DNA of 64,000 bases from Aggregatibacter segnis (GTDB lineage Bacteria > Pseudomonadota > Gammaproteobacteria > Enterobacterales > Pasteurellaceae): contig NZ_NRCW01000003.1 in NCBI RefSeq assembly GCF_003130075.1, positions 62,001-126,000 on the forward strand, given 5' to 3'. Shown one piece after another: positions 37,141-45,561 of this stretch. Position 1 is the first letter of the stretch. Each line of letters begins with the position of its first letter. The position numbers were made by a program, and so were the translations under genes. The notes beneath the pieces were generated by a model, which did no database searches, was not told where the DNA came from, and saw only the letters and a list, made by a program, of their open reading frames with translations.

Positions 37141-37205
37141 GCTCCATCTGTAATGCCATCGTAATCCAATTGTAATTCCATCATAATGTCATCATAACTC
37201 AATAG
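37139..37205. repeat. Degenerate 11-bp tandem repeat (about six units)
   Basis: Units read TAGCTCCATCTG, TAATGCCATCG, TAATCCAATTG, TAATTCCATCA, TAATGTCATCA, TAACTCAATAG, with consensus TAATnCCATCR. The array replaces the 5' half of the SDR gene and abuts the IS remnant. Confidence 0.7.
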
Positions 37206-37254
37206 CTTTTTAATTTTTTGCTTCAGTAATTTATTTTTGGTCTGTACCAGATAA

Positions 37255-37672
37255 CTAGATTAAATTCTCTTTAACTAATTGTTTTAAAATGGAAATTTTA
37301 GATTTTATTTCACTATTGTTAAAATGCCATTCGCATTCCTTCAAATACAGTTCAAAATGCGCTTTGGGAATGCCATTAAATTTGCGCAAATAACGTTTTG
37401 CTTGGTTCCAAAAATTTTCAATTCCATTTATATGGTTATGATTTTCAGCAAAATGCGTACTGTGATTGATGCGGAAATGACTAAATTCGCTGACATCAAG
37501 CACATCATAACTACAGTAAGTGTCTTGTGTAAACAATGCTATCGGGCTTAACTTTCTCACGAATTAGTGTTGCTGATTGGGAATTTGGTATAACTACGGT
37601 ATAAACTTTACCATTTCTCTTGAGAAACCCGAATACCGCGACTTTGCCTGCTGCGCCACGACCACGCTTACC
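37255..37672 (-). pseudogene. IS1016-like (IS1595 family) transposase, truncated and frameshifted
   Basis: Two frames read as one transposase: GKRGRGAAGKVAVFGFLKRN...VIPNSQSATLIREKVKPDSIVYT (37672 to about 37530), then DTYCSYDVLDVSEFSHFRIN...ENHNHINGIENFWNQAKRYL to the stop at 37255. An extra A in TACACAAGACACT (near 37525-37535) breaks the frame. The N-terminal part, about 100 residues, is absent because the element is fused to a nitroreductase fragment. A likely IS end (GTCTGTACCAGATAACTAG, near 37239-37258) lies at the 3' side. IS1016-type elements occur in Haemophilus and Neisseria. Confidence 0.8.
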
Positions 37673-37978
37673 TTAAATTCTTTGGTATCAAATAAGCCTT
37701 TTTCCGCCAATAACGCTTCCATTTTGGCATAAGGGAAACCTTCAATCGGGGTGCTGTCAATACCGATCATTGCTGCCGAGGTCAGCATATTCCCCAGCGC
37801 AATATAACTTTGCTTACATGCCCAATCGTAAAAAGCTCTCGGATTATCTGCAAATACGCCTTCAAATTGACTGTATTGGCGGAAGAATTTCAAGCGCATG
37901 GTAACGGTATCTTCAGGTAGCTGCTGAACGGTGCACATAAAATACGGCAAATAATCGCCGTTCGGGTCAAGGATGGTT
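37673..37978 (-). pseudogene. NfsB-like nitroreductase, internal fragment
   Basis: The segment reads DPNGDYLPYFMCTVQQLPED...YDWACKQSYIALGNMLTSAAMIGIDSTPIEGFPYAKMEALL...FDTKEFKVSVVVA, which matches the middle to late part of oxygen-insensitive NAD(P)H nitroreductases (SxIALGNxL, PIEGF). Both ends are missing: an IS1016 remnant replaces the 3' end and a LysR fragment abuts the 5' side. No function is expected. Confidence 0.75.
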
Positions 37979-38177
37979 GCTGGCGCAAGGCGATTTACTG
38001 GCGGTCGTGCCTGAGCGTTTGATTGCCAACTTGCCCAATCTCAAGCGCTTTGAACCATCTCTTAAAATTCAAGGCTTTACCAAAACACTGATTTGGCACG
38101 AACGGACCCATAAAGATCCTGCGTATCGCTGGGTAAGGGAGTTGATTGAAAAGGCTTGTTTAGTTGATGGGAAATAG
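37974..38177 (+). pseudogene. LysR-family regulator, C-terminal fragment
   Basis: About 67 residues, LLAQGDLLAVVPERLIANLP...IWHERTHKDPAYRWVRELIEKA, match the end of the LysR substrate-binding domain. The helix-turn-helix and most of the sensor domain are lost at the junction with the nitroreductase fragment. It points toward the mdaB-like gene 160 bp downstream, which the intact regulator may once have controlled. Confidence 0.75.
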
Positions 38178-38336
38178 TGAATGTTGATGCTACCGATTAG
38201 CCGTAATTGATGGCGTACGAGAAATTTCCCCTTATGATCTGAAAATAGCCTGGTAAGCAAAGGCACTTTTTAAATATAGGGTAAAAAGGCATAATTGCAG
38301 CCCCATTTTTTGAATTATTTATTTAGGAGCAAAAAG

Positions 38337-38915
38337 ATGAATATTTTATTACTAGACGGTGGAAAAGAGTTTGGTCATTCGCATGGTGAGTTAAACCATA
38401 CGCTTCATAAAAAAGCGAAAGAAGTTTTGACCGCACTTGGATACAATGTAAAAGAAACTGTGATTGATGCCGGCTATGATGTTGAGGCAGAAATCGAAAA
38501 ATTTGTTTGGATGGATGCCGTGATTTGGCAAATGCCGGGTTGGTGGATGCACGAGCCTTGGACAGTGAAAAAATACATAGACGAAGTATTAACTGGTGGA
38601 CACGGCAAGCTTTACCAGAGTGACGGCCGTCATCGCGTAAATCCCACCGAAGGCTACGGCACAGGTGGCTTGTTGCAAGGCAGAAAATACATGCTTTCGC
38701 TTACTTGGAATGCGCCGATTGAAGCCTTCACCCGCGAAGGCGACTTCTTTGAAGGCAAAGGTGTGGATGCTTTATACATGCACTTCCACAAACTCAACGA
38801 GTTTATCGGCTTGACCCGTCTGCCGACATTCTTATGTAACGATGTGATTAAAAATCCACAAGTCGAACAATACTTAGCAGACTACCAAGCACATTTGGAA
38901 AAAGTATTTGGTTAA
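38337..38915 (+). CDS. mdaB: NAD(P)H-dependent quinone/drug reductase (MdaB-like flavoprotein)
   Basis: A 192-residue flavodoxin-fold reductase: MNILLLDGGKEFGHSHGELN for FMN/FAD phosphate, WQMPGWWMHEPWTVKKYIDEV and the ending pattern of the MdaB/KefF family. E. coli MdaB reduces quinones to quinols. Start at 38337 has AGGAG 9 bases upstream. It contains an uptake-signal core near 38429, so unlike the DUF262 gene it looks native to Pasteurellaceae. It is the only intact gene at the right of the island. Confidence 0.88.
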   Translation: MNILLLDGGKEFGHSHGELNHTLHKKAKEVLTALGYNVKETVIDAGYDVEAEIEKFVWMDAVIWQMPGWWMHEPWTVKKYIDEVLTGGHGKLYQSDGRHRVNPTEGYGTGGLLQGRKYMLSLTWNAPIEAFTREGDFFEGKGVDALYMHFHKLNEFIGLTRLPTFLCNDVIKNPQVEQYLADYQAHLEKVFG

Positions 38916-38940
38916 TTGATAATTGAGAAATATTAGCCTA

Positions 38941-38974
38941 AAAGGTGAGCATTTTTGCTCACCTTTGTTTTTTT
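38941..38974 (+). terminator. mdaB terminator
   Basis: AAAGGTGAGC / GCTCACCTTT 10-bp stem, 6-base loop, then T-run. The T-run is the start of the right direct repeat. Confidence 0.88.
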
Positions 38975-39052
38975 GTCGTAGAGAATGAGGATATTTTATT
39001 GCGAAAAAGTGCGGTCATTTCTCAGCATATTTTTCTGCTTTAAATATTGCGA
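38968..39052. repeat. Right copy of 85-bp direct repeat, overlaps dam 3' end
   Basis: Matches 34273-34357 without gaps at offset 4695. Bases 39015-39052 are the end of the functional dam gene, so this is the coding copy. Confidence 0.8.
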
Positions 39053-39881
39053 TCAGCTCCCGTACTTTAATTCGCTTATGTGACGCTTGGCTGATAGAGC
39101 GTTGTACTTTTAAACGGCGGATTTTCGCGCCTTGGTAGATTTCACGGGTGAATGGCGTGTCGTGGTTGGAAATCACTACTTGGACATTGCGTTGTTTTAC
39201 GGTGTCTTTGGCAAGGTTGGCAAGATCACGCTGGTGGGCGATGGAAAATTCATTGCCCGAATAATTGGTGAAATTGCTGTCTTGTGAAAGAGGGGCGTAG
39301 GGGGGATCGCAGTAGATGACTGAATTTTTATCCGCCATTTGAAAGGTTTGTTGAAAATCAGCGCAAATAAAGATCGCACTTTGTGCTTTCGTTGAGAAAA
39401 AACGGAGTTCTTCTTCCGGGAAATAATGGGTTTTGTAAGCACCGAAGGGCACATTAAATTCGTTTTTGGAATTGTAGCGACACAAGCCGTTAAAACCAAA
39501 ACGGTTTAAATACAGGAATAATACGGCACGTTGGAAGACATCGGTACTTTGATTAAATTCTTTACGCTTGCTGTAGTAGTAACTTTCTGTGTTGGCATCC
39601 GGGTGGAAGAAAACTGGTTTGCACGCTTGGATGTAGCCTTCTACGTCCTGTTTGACGATGTTGAATAGATGGATTAAATCAGGGTTGATGTCTGCCAGAA
39701 TGTAGCGTTCAAAATGGCTGTTGAGAAATACTGCACCGGCGCCGACAAACGGTTCGACCAAACATTGTTTACGTTTTGGCAATAAGCGGTTGATTTCGTC
39801 TGTGAGGCGATATTTACCGCCCGCCCATTTGAGAAAGGGGCGGCTTTTGGTTTTTGTTGTGGGTTTAGCGGGTTTAGGCAT
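39015..39881 (-). CDS. dam: DNA adenine methyltransferase (GATC)
   Basis: A 288-residue N6-adenine methylase: FLKWAGGKYRL (SAM motif I), YCDPPYAPL (catalytic DPPY) and the PFVGAGAVFLNS segment. It directs mismatch repair and replication timing. The ATG at 39881 (MPKPAKP) gives a basic 10-residue leader before the conserved core; the frame is open further into aroB but not coding. The start lies 4 bases after the aroB stop; damX, found between them in E. coli, is absent. Confidence 0.95.
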   Translation of the reverse strand: MPKPAKPTTKTKSRPFLKWAGGKYRLTDEINRLLPKRKQCLVEPFVGAGAVFLNSHFERYILADINPDLIHLFNIVKQDVEGYIQACKPVFFHPDANTESYYYSKRKEFNQSTDVFQRAVLFLYLNRFGFNGLCRYNSKNEFNVPFGAYKTHYFPEEELRFFSTKAQSAIFICADFQQTFQMADKNSVIYCDPPYAPLSQDSNFTNYSGNEFSIAHQRDLANLAKDTVKQRNVQVVISNHDTPFTREIYQGAKIRRLKVQRSISQASHKRIKVRELIAIFKAEKYAEK

Positions 39882-39885
39882 GGGG

Positions 39886-40974
39886 TTAGTCAACTTGCGT
39901 ACAACGATTGATGGCTTCAATGACCTGTTCTTGTGGGACATCCGTCGCCACATAAGCCTGTCCAAGGGCTTTGAGGAGCACCAAACGCAATTTGCCATTG
40001 AGTACTTTTTTATCACGCATCATTAGCGGCAAGTAATCTTGTGCGGTCATGCCATCCGGGGAAACGGTTGGTAAATTGGCGCGCGCTAAAAGTTTTTCTA
40101 AACGTGCGACATCATGTGGGGTTAAATCGCCTAATTTTTCTGATAACGCCGCAGCCATCATACAGCCGGCGGATACCGCTTCGCCGTGCAGCCAGTTGCC
40201 GTAACCTAAATAGGTCTCGATGGCGTGACCGAATGTGTGGCCCAGATTTAATAGCGCACGATCGCCTTTTTCCGTTTCATCACGCGCAACAATATCTGCT
40301 TTTAATTGGCAACAACGGGCGATACATTGTTGTAATGCGTTTTGGTCAAGGGCGACTAAGTTATCGATGTGTTGTTCTAGCCATTGGAAAAAGGGGAAAT
40401 CTAAAATCGCACCGTATTTTATGACTTCGGCTAGGCCGGCGTTGACTTCACGTTTTGGTAAGGTGTTTAGGGTGAGCGTATCGACAATGACGGCACTCGG
40501 TTGATAAAACGCGCCGATCATGTTTTTGCCTAATTCGTGATTTACCGCAGTTTTACCGCCCACGGAAGAATCCACTTGGGCTAATAACGTCGTCGGAATT
40601 TGAATAAAACGAACGCCACGTTGATAGCTTGCTGCGGCATAGCCTGCCACGTCACCGATGACACCGCCGCCTAATGCCACGATCGTGGTATCGCGTCCGT
40701 GGTTGGCTTTTAAAAGTGCGGTGAAAATCAGGTTCAAAGAATCCAGGGTTTTGTATTGTTCGCCGTCCGGCAATACCACGTGGTCAATAAGACAACCGAT
40801 TTTTTCTAAGGTGTCCGTCACGGTAGAAAGATAATGTTGTGCAACAGTTGGATTGGTCACGATCATGACTTTATTGCCGGATTTCAGCGGATAGCAATCG
40901 GTATTCGTGAGTAATCCGGCACCGATATGAATCGGGTAGCTTCTTTCTTTCAATTCAACATTTACACACAACAT
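39886..40974 (-). CDS. aroB: 3-dehydroquinate synthase
   Basis: A 362-residue NAD- and zinc-dependent shikimate-pathway enzyme. [25 protein letters not shown] and HGEAVSAG with nearby His residues are the NAD and metal sites. It follows aroK after 33 bp, the common aroK-aroB arrangement, and is followed 4 bp later by dam. Confidence 0.96.
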   Translation of the reverse strand: MLCVNVELKERSYPIHIGAGLLTNTDCYPLKSGNKVMIVTNPTVAQHYLSTVTDTLEKIGCLIDHVVLPDGEQYKTLDSLNLIFTALLKANHGRDTTIVALGGGVIGDVAGYAAASYQRGVRFIQIPTTLLAQVDSSVGGKTAVNHELGKNMIGAFYQPSAVIVDTLTLNTLPKREVNAGLAEVIKYGAILDFPFFQWLEQHIDNLVALDQNALQQCIARCCQLKADIVARDETEKGDRALLNLGHTFGHAIETYLGYGNWLHGEAVSAGCMMAAALSEKLGDLTPHDVARLEKLLARANLPTVSPDGMTAQDYLPLMMRDKKVLNGKLRLVLLKALGQAYVATDVPQEQVIEAINRCTQVD

Positions 40975-41007
40975 TTACTTTGCCTTTAAGGTGTTTAACC
41001 GTTTGTA

Positions 41008-41535
41008 TTAACCGTTGTAGTTGTCAATCAGGTCGATAATTTGTGTCGCCATGACTTTGGCACTTTGTTCGTCAGTTGGTAGGGTGATGTCCGCCACTTC
41101 TTCATAAAGTGGATTGCGAACTTTAGCTAAGTCTTCCAACACTTGGCGCGGATCGGTCACATCTTGCAATAACGGACGTTTTTTGTCTCGCTGTGTGCGT
41201 TGATATTGTTTATCCACGGTAGTTTCGAGGTAAATCACAATACCGCGCGCGGAAAGGTGATTGCGGTTGTCTTTTGATAGTACAGCGCCGCCACCGGTCG
41301 ATAACACGATGCCTTGACGTTGCGTTAATTCATTAATGAGACGTTCTTCTCTTTTACGGAACCCTTCTTCGCCCTCAACATCAAAAATCCAACCGATATC
41401 GGCACCGGCGCGTTCTTCAATTTCCGCATCGGTATCGACGAAATCCATGTTGAGTAATTGTGCGAGTTGGCGACCGATGGTGCTTTTACCTGCACCCATA
41501 GGGCCCACTAAGAAAATATTACGTTTTTCTGCCAT
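41008..41535 (-). CDS. aroK: Shikimate kinase I
   Basis: A 175-residue kinase with Walker [10 protein letters not shown] (residues 12-20), the shikimate-binding DTD in FVDTDAEIE, and STGGGAV. Start at 41535 ([11 protein letters not shown]). Upstream is a hairpin and the end of the com operon, which is the E. coli hofQ-aroK order. Confidence 0.96.
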   Translation of the reverse strand: MAEKRNIFLVGPMGAGKSTIGRQLAQLLNMDFVDTDAEIEERAGADIGWIFDVEGEEGFRKREERLINELTQRQGIVLSTGGGAVLSKDNRNHLSARGIVIYLETTVDKQYQRTQRDKKRPLLQDVTDPRQVLEDLAKVRNPLYEEVADITLPTDEQSAKVMATQIIDLIDNYNG

Positions 41536-41678
41536 TGCTATAATCTTAAATTTATGTCGTCGTAAAGAATGTGATCTTTTAGAAAATAAGAAACGACCGC
41601 AAGTCATGATTCATGTGGTCGTGTGAAAGTTTTGAATAAAATTGAAAAGATCACCCCAAAATTGCACGAGATTATCTC

Positions 41679-41719
41679 AATAAATCGCCATTCTTTTCAA
41701 CATAAACAGGCGATTTATT
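41679..41719. terminator. Hairpin between comE and aroK
   Basis: AATAAATCGCC / GGCGATTTATT 11-bp stem with a 19-base loop. No U-run follows on the minus strand, so it may attenuate, not stop, com transcription into aroK-aroB-dam. Confidence 0.5.
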
Positions 41720-41749
41720 TCGTTTATACCGCGTTAAAGACAAAATAAA

Positions 41750-43174
41750 CTACGGGTTTCTTTCCTTTTTCGGTTTATTTTGTGCGGTCTTGGATTTCTC
41801 TTGCTTCTTGTTCTTTTTCTCAGGTGTTGGCTTGCCTTTCAAGTTTTCCAATGTCTCGCCGGGGCGCAAAATATGTGGGGTGACGAAGATCACTAATTCC
41901 CGTTTTTGGTGGCGATCACTTTCTTTGCTAAATAAATGCTTAATGCCGGGAATGTCTCCCAGTAATGGCACTTTGTCTAAGCTTTTAGTAATGGTGTCAT
42001 GAAAGACGCCGCCAAGTACGATGGTTTCGCCGTCCTTGGCGAAAACTTGCGTATTTATTTCTTGTTTATCAATCGAAACCACCTCGCCTAAACCGTATGC
42101 CACGCGACTGCCCGGCGCGTTTTGGCTGACAATTAAATCCAACAGAATTTGCTTATCTAAGGAAATATGTGGTGTGACTTCCAACCCTAATACGGCTTCG
42201 CGAAACTCTACGCTTTGCGTACCACTTTTTTCATTCACCATGATATAAGGCAATTCCGTCCCTTGCTTAATGCTGGCGCTTTTCTTGTTGGTGGTAAGCA
42301 AACGTGGGCTAGCGATAATTTCCACATTGTTTTCTCGTTCAAGTGCGGTCAATTCTAAGTCTAAAAGTCGCCCGTTAATTTTGGCTACCTGTAACGCGAG
42401 AGACCCGGCCGGTGTCGTGGCGGTGGGCAAGTTGACGTTTAATTGATTGGCAATATTGTCAAAGCCGTTAGCGGCGAGACTGCCAGCAATTTTGTGGGCA
42501 TTTTCTGTCGGGTTAAAAATCCCCCAACGCACGCCCAAATCTTTCAAACTTTCGGCGTTGATGGTGACAATACGTGCTTCGATGGCGATTTGTTCAATGG
42601 GCTTATCCAATTCCTTGATCAATTTCTTCAAGTTGGCGATGGATTTTGGTTCGTCTTGAATCAGCAAGAGATTGCTTCGGTCATCAAAGGTAATGCTGCC
42701 GTTCGGCGATAACATCGACCCACTGCCACCAGTGAGCGATTTCATGACTTCAGAGGCTTTGGCAAAGTGCAGTTTAATGGTGGCCGTCGTGAGCGAGGTT
42801 TCTTCCTCCGAAGGCAGTGCCGCAATGGCTTGAGGTTCCGTCATATTGCCGGCAAATTTGGCGGCGGTATCACGTTTACTTAAATAATAAATGCCGTCTT
42901 CTTGCCATAAATCCAATTGTTTAATTTTGGCAATGGAACGAAAGATCTGATCTAAATTCACGTTATCTAATTTTAGTGTCAGTGTGCCTTGCAATTCATC
43001 ATCGATCAGTAAGTTGACATTTTGCGCCAGCGCGAGTTGTTGTAAGGTCGGTACTAAAGGCGCTTGTTTGAGTTGAATGGAAAAGGTTTGATGTTGTTCG
43101 GCATGCACGGTGAACGAGAAAAAACATCCGAAAAACAGACCGCACTTTAAGATCTTGAGAAAAAGCGATTGCAT
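41750..43174 (-). CDS. comE: ComE secretin (PilQ/HofQ) for DNA uptake
   Basis: A 474-residue outer-membrane secretin. A signal peptide ends at about residue 25 (FTVHAEQH); an N-terminal secretin/TonB short domain and N0/N1 modules follow, then the secretin core (VEIIASPRLLTTNKKSASIKQGTELPY; GETIVLGGVF; VPLLGDIPGIKHLFS). It forms the pore for transforming DNA and type IV pili. The Lys/Pro-rich tail after residue 445 is longer than in H. influenzae. Last gene of the visible com operon; comF is not next to it. Confidence 0.93.
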   Translation of the reverse strand: MQSLFLKILKCGLFFGCFFSFTVHAEQHQTFSIQLKQAPLVPTLQQLALAQNVNLLIDDELQGTLTLKLDNVNLDQIFRSIAKIKQLDLWQEDGIYYLSKRDTAAKFAGNMTEPQAIAALPSEEETSLTTATIKLHFAKASEVMKSLTGGSGSMLSPNGSITFDDRSNLLLIQDEPKSIANLKKLIKELDKPIEQIAIEARIVTINAESLKDLGVRWGIFNPTENAHKIAGSLAANGFDNIANQLNVNLPTATTPAGSLALQVAKINGRLLDLELTALERENNVEIIASPRLLTTNKKSASIKQGTELPYIMVNEKSGTQSVEFREAVLGLEVTPHISLDKQILLDLIVSQNAPGSRVAYGLGEVVSIDKQEINTQVFAKDGETIVLGGVFHDTITKSLDKVPLLGDIPGIKHLFSKESDRHQKRELVIFVTPHILRPGETLENLKGKPTPEKKNKKQEKSKTAQNKPKKERNP

Positions 43175-43193
43175 GATATTTCCTTAAAATGAT

Positions 43194-43580
43194 TTAAAAC
43201 TGAACATTGAACGGGAGCGTCTGTTCACAATGTTGATTGTTTTCTCTGCGTAGAAACGCAATTTGCTGTTTGGCGATATGGTCTATTTTGATTGCCTCTG
43301 CGGCGATGACATCACCGACGTTCGCCAAATGAACTTGCTGGTCGACCTGTAAAATAAGTCGGTAATCTTTTTGTTGTTGAATGATGCCAACAATCTGAAT
43401 TTGAGCAAAAGGCGTGTTTGGAAAGATCCCTGTTTGGCATGAATGCGCTGGCGGTTGTTCTGGTTTCTGGACATGTTCTGGTTTGGTGCGATGGCGTTGT
43501 GTTTTATCAAATGGATCATTCGCTGCAGCGGGTAAGCTGAGCAAAATGCCCAATATTAAGTATAAAAGTGGTTCTCGCAT
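43194..43580 (-). CDS. comD: ComD (PilP/HofP-like pilotin-type protein)
   Basis: A 128-residue exported protein (signal MREPLLYLILGILLSLPAAA) with a PilP-like ending (VQIVGIIQQQKDYRLILQVDQQVHLANVGDVI, near 60-95). It probably links the secretin to the inner-membrane ring. No lipobox Cys is visible, unlike PilP of Neisseria. Confidence 0.85.
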   Translation of the reverse strand: MREPLLYLILGILLSLPAAANDPFDKTQRHRTKPEHVQKPEQPPAHSCQTGIFPNTPFAQIQIVGIIQQQKDYRLILQVDQQVHLANVGDVIAAEAIKIDHIAKQQIAFLRRENNQHCEQTLPFNVQF

Positions 43581-43590
43581 TCGTTTTTCC

Positions 43591-44118
43591 TTAGTTTCCT
43601 TTGCTATTTAATTGAAATAAAAGTTCTGTTTGAATGGATGATGCCTCATTGGCTTCATCGTGTTGCGAAACTTGCCATTCCACGAGTTCCAATTCTGTGT
43701 TCGCGTTTAAAAGTGCGGTTAAAAATGAATGTAAATCTTTGAAATGGCCTTGAAGTTGTAGCCTGAGTAAGGGCTTTTGATGAAAATCCCATTGGCTTTG
43801 TACGATTTGCAAACCTTGAGCAAGTTGTTGGATTTGCTGATTAATCGGTGGCAGTTTGGCAGCCAGCGCCGGTGTGAGTAATTGCGTTGCCGCTTTCTCT
43901 TTTAGAGCGGCTAACAGTTTTTGTTGATGTGCTAAGTTTTCCCGTTGCGTTTGTAATTGTTGCTCCATATGTGTCATGTGAGCACGTTGTTGCCAATAAT
44001 GTTGCAAGGGGAAAGAGAGGGTAAATACGCCGAGGAAAAGTAACGTGGAGTGTTGTTTCCAGGGATGTAAACGGTGCCAATGGGCCAATGTCTCGGTAAG
44101 TTTTTGTCTGAAATTCAT
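43591..44118 (-). CDS. comC: ComC (PilO/HofO-like inner-membrane protein)
   Basis: A 175-residue protein with a membrane helix at about residues 25-42 (TLLFLGVFTLSFPLQHYW), a coiled-coil stretch and a ferredoxin-like periplasmic domain, as in PilO. The start overlaps the comB stop by 4 bases. It contains an uptake-signal core near 43711. Confidence 0.83.
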   Translation of the reverse strand: MNFRQKLTETLAHWHRLHPWKQHSTLLFLGVFTLSFPLQHYWQQRAHMTHMEQQLQTQRENLAHQQKLLAALKEKAATQLLTPALAAKLPPINQQIQQLAQGLQIVQSQWDFHQKPLLRLQLQGHFKDLHSFLTALLNANTELELVEWQVSQHDEANEASSIQTELLFQLNSKGN

Positions 44119-44633
44119 GGTGTTGTTTTTATCTTTACATTAAATTGGAAACGCAGTTCTTGCGCTTGTGGTTTAAATTCCACCAGATTAACTTCGCGAA
44201 ATAACGGTTGTGCGGAGAGATATCCATTGAGGCGAGAAAACTCTTCTTGGTTTTCAGCATATCCCTTGAGCATAAGATGTTCGGTATTGAGGTGTAATTC
44301 CGTTAATTCACCTTGTGTAAGTGGAAACTCAGCTAATTGATTTAACAAAGAAAAAAGCGTTTCTTTCGGAATTTCCTGAAGGGTTTCCAATTGCGCATGA
44401 CTGTGCCGAAATTGTTGGATTTGTTGTTGTATTGCGTGTAATTCTTGTTGATGGCCGGTGTATTGCAACTGTGCTTTGCCCGCATTGTCGGTATAGCCTT
44501 CCGCAAAATGGGTGAGCGATAATGTGCCGATCGTACATAACGTTGCCCCGATAAATAGGGTAACCAACAAACGCCGATTTTTCTGTCGAAGCTGTTTAAT
44601 GCGCCAAGGCAACAAATTCATGTCTTTTTTCAT
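44115..44633 (-). CDS. comB: ComB (PilN/HofN-like inner-membrane protein)
   Basis: A 172-residue protein that opens with MNLLPWR, the PilN cytoplasmic motif that inserts into PilM, followed by a membrane helix (about residues 22-44) and a coiled coil. ATGA overlap with comA keeps translation coupled. Confidence 0.87.
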   Translation of the reverse strand: MKKDMNLLPWRIKQLRQKNRRLLVTLFIGATLCTIGTLSLTHFAEGYTDNAGKAQLQYTGHQQELHAIQQQIQQFRHSHAQLETLQEIPKETLFSLLNQLAEFPLTQGELTELHLNTEHLMLKGYAENQEEFSRLNGYLSAQPLFREVNLVEFKPQAQELRFQFNVKIKTTP

Positions 44634-45451
44634 GTCATTTTCTCTAAAGGTGGCGCTTTAACACCAAAAAGTGCGGTGGATTTTTGTAACGTTTCTTGTT
44701 GCCACAAGGCATTACCAAGGGCGATAAAAGGAAGGGAGGTGTTTATTTCCACCCAGTCTGATGCAATGTGTGGTGTAGATTCAGTGCTGTAATAGAACAC
44801 TTTTTCCGGTTTTTCATCATAACGCTGGCAATATTGCTCAAAAAGTGAGGTCAAATTTCCGTCCGTTTGAAACAGTGTTTGGGTTTGTTGTCGTTTTGGG
44901 TGAATCGCTAATGCGCCGCTTTCGTCTTGGTATAACACTAAGGCGTCGATCGGTAATGCTTGCTCTAAAATATATTCGCTGGCGCGTAAAACAGCTTTGG
45001 CAACGCTATCTAACACATCAATTTGCAAGGGAATAAATTGATTTAAATAGTTTTTCGCAATTTGTTGTCTAATCGCGAAAATATCTAAACGAAATCCTTG
45101 TTTTAGCGGCATCGCCGTATAGTCATACCAAACTTCCTCAAGTGGAATTGGCAATTCGTGGGTAAGGGTAAAATGACACTGCTGTTCGCATTCTTGGGTA
45201 TTCAGGTTTTGCGGCAGAATAAGGCTTTTTTGCCAGATATGCTGCGGCATAATGGCGGTAATGAATTTATAGTTTGCTCTTCTCGGTGATTGATTTAATT
45301 TCTGATTTAACGTGGAAGAGAGTGTAAGTAAATCCAGTTCGCTACATTGTAAAAACTGGGCTTGGTTTTGTGAATCGAACCAAAGAACATCAATATGTTG
45401 TGGGTGATAGCAAAGGCCAACTTGAATGGCGTGCTGATGTCTGATGAACAT
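44630..45451 (-). CDS. comA: ComA (PilM/HofM-like actin-fold ATPase)
   Basis: A 273-residue cytoplasmic protein similar in layout to PilM: N-terminal strand-turn (VGLCYHPQHIDVLWF), a central FTLTHELPIPLEEVWYDY and VLDSVAKAVLRASEY. It anchors the alignment complex. First gene of the comABCDE operon; it shares a 110-bp divergent promoter region with the PBP1A gene, where a Sxy/CRP-S site is expected from H. influenzae. Confidence 0.87.
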   Translation of the reverse strand: MFIRHQHAIQVGLCYHPQHIDVLWFDSQNQAQFLQCSELDLLTLSSTLNQKLNQSPRRANYKFITAIMPQHIWQKSLILPQNLNTQECEQQCHFTLTHELPIPLEEVWYDYTAMPLKQGFRLDIFAIRQQIAKNYLNQFIPLQIDVLDSVAKAVLRASEYILEQALPIDALVLYQDESGALAIHPKRQQTQTLFQTDGNLTSLFEQYCQRYDEKPEKVFYYSTESTPHIASDWVEINTSLPFIALGNALWQQETLQKSTALFGVKAPPLEKMT

Positions 45452-45561
45452 GAAGTATCCTTGTTTGCAATATTTACTGTCGTTTTTGTTGCGTAGTCTT
45501 TATACTTAGCCACTATATTTTTCATTCCTTTTATTGCATTTAACTAAGTGAGAATTTTTCG

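Noticed and set aside
39882-40016. N-terminal extension of Dam into aroB
   Set aside because: It overlaps the aroB coding region in another frame; the Dam core starts after 39881.
45452-45561. CRP-S (Sxy-dependent) site before comA
   Set aside because: A TTGCG half-site is present near 45489, but the second half is too poor to call; it is expected from biology, not shown by sequence.
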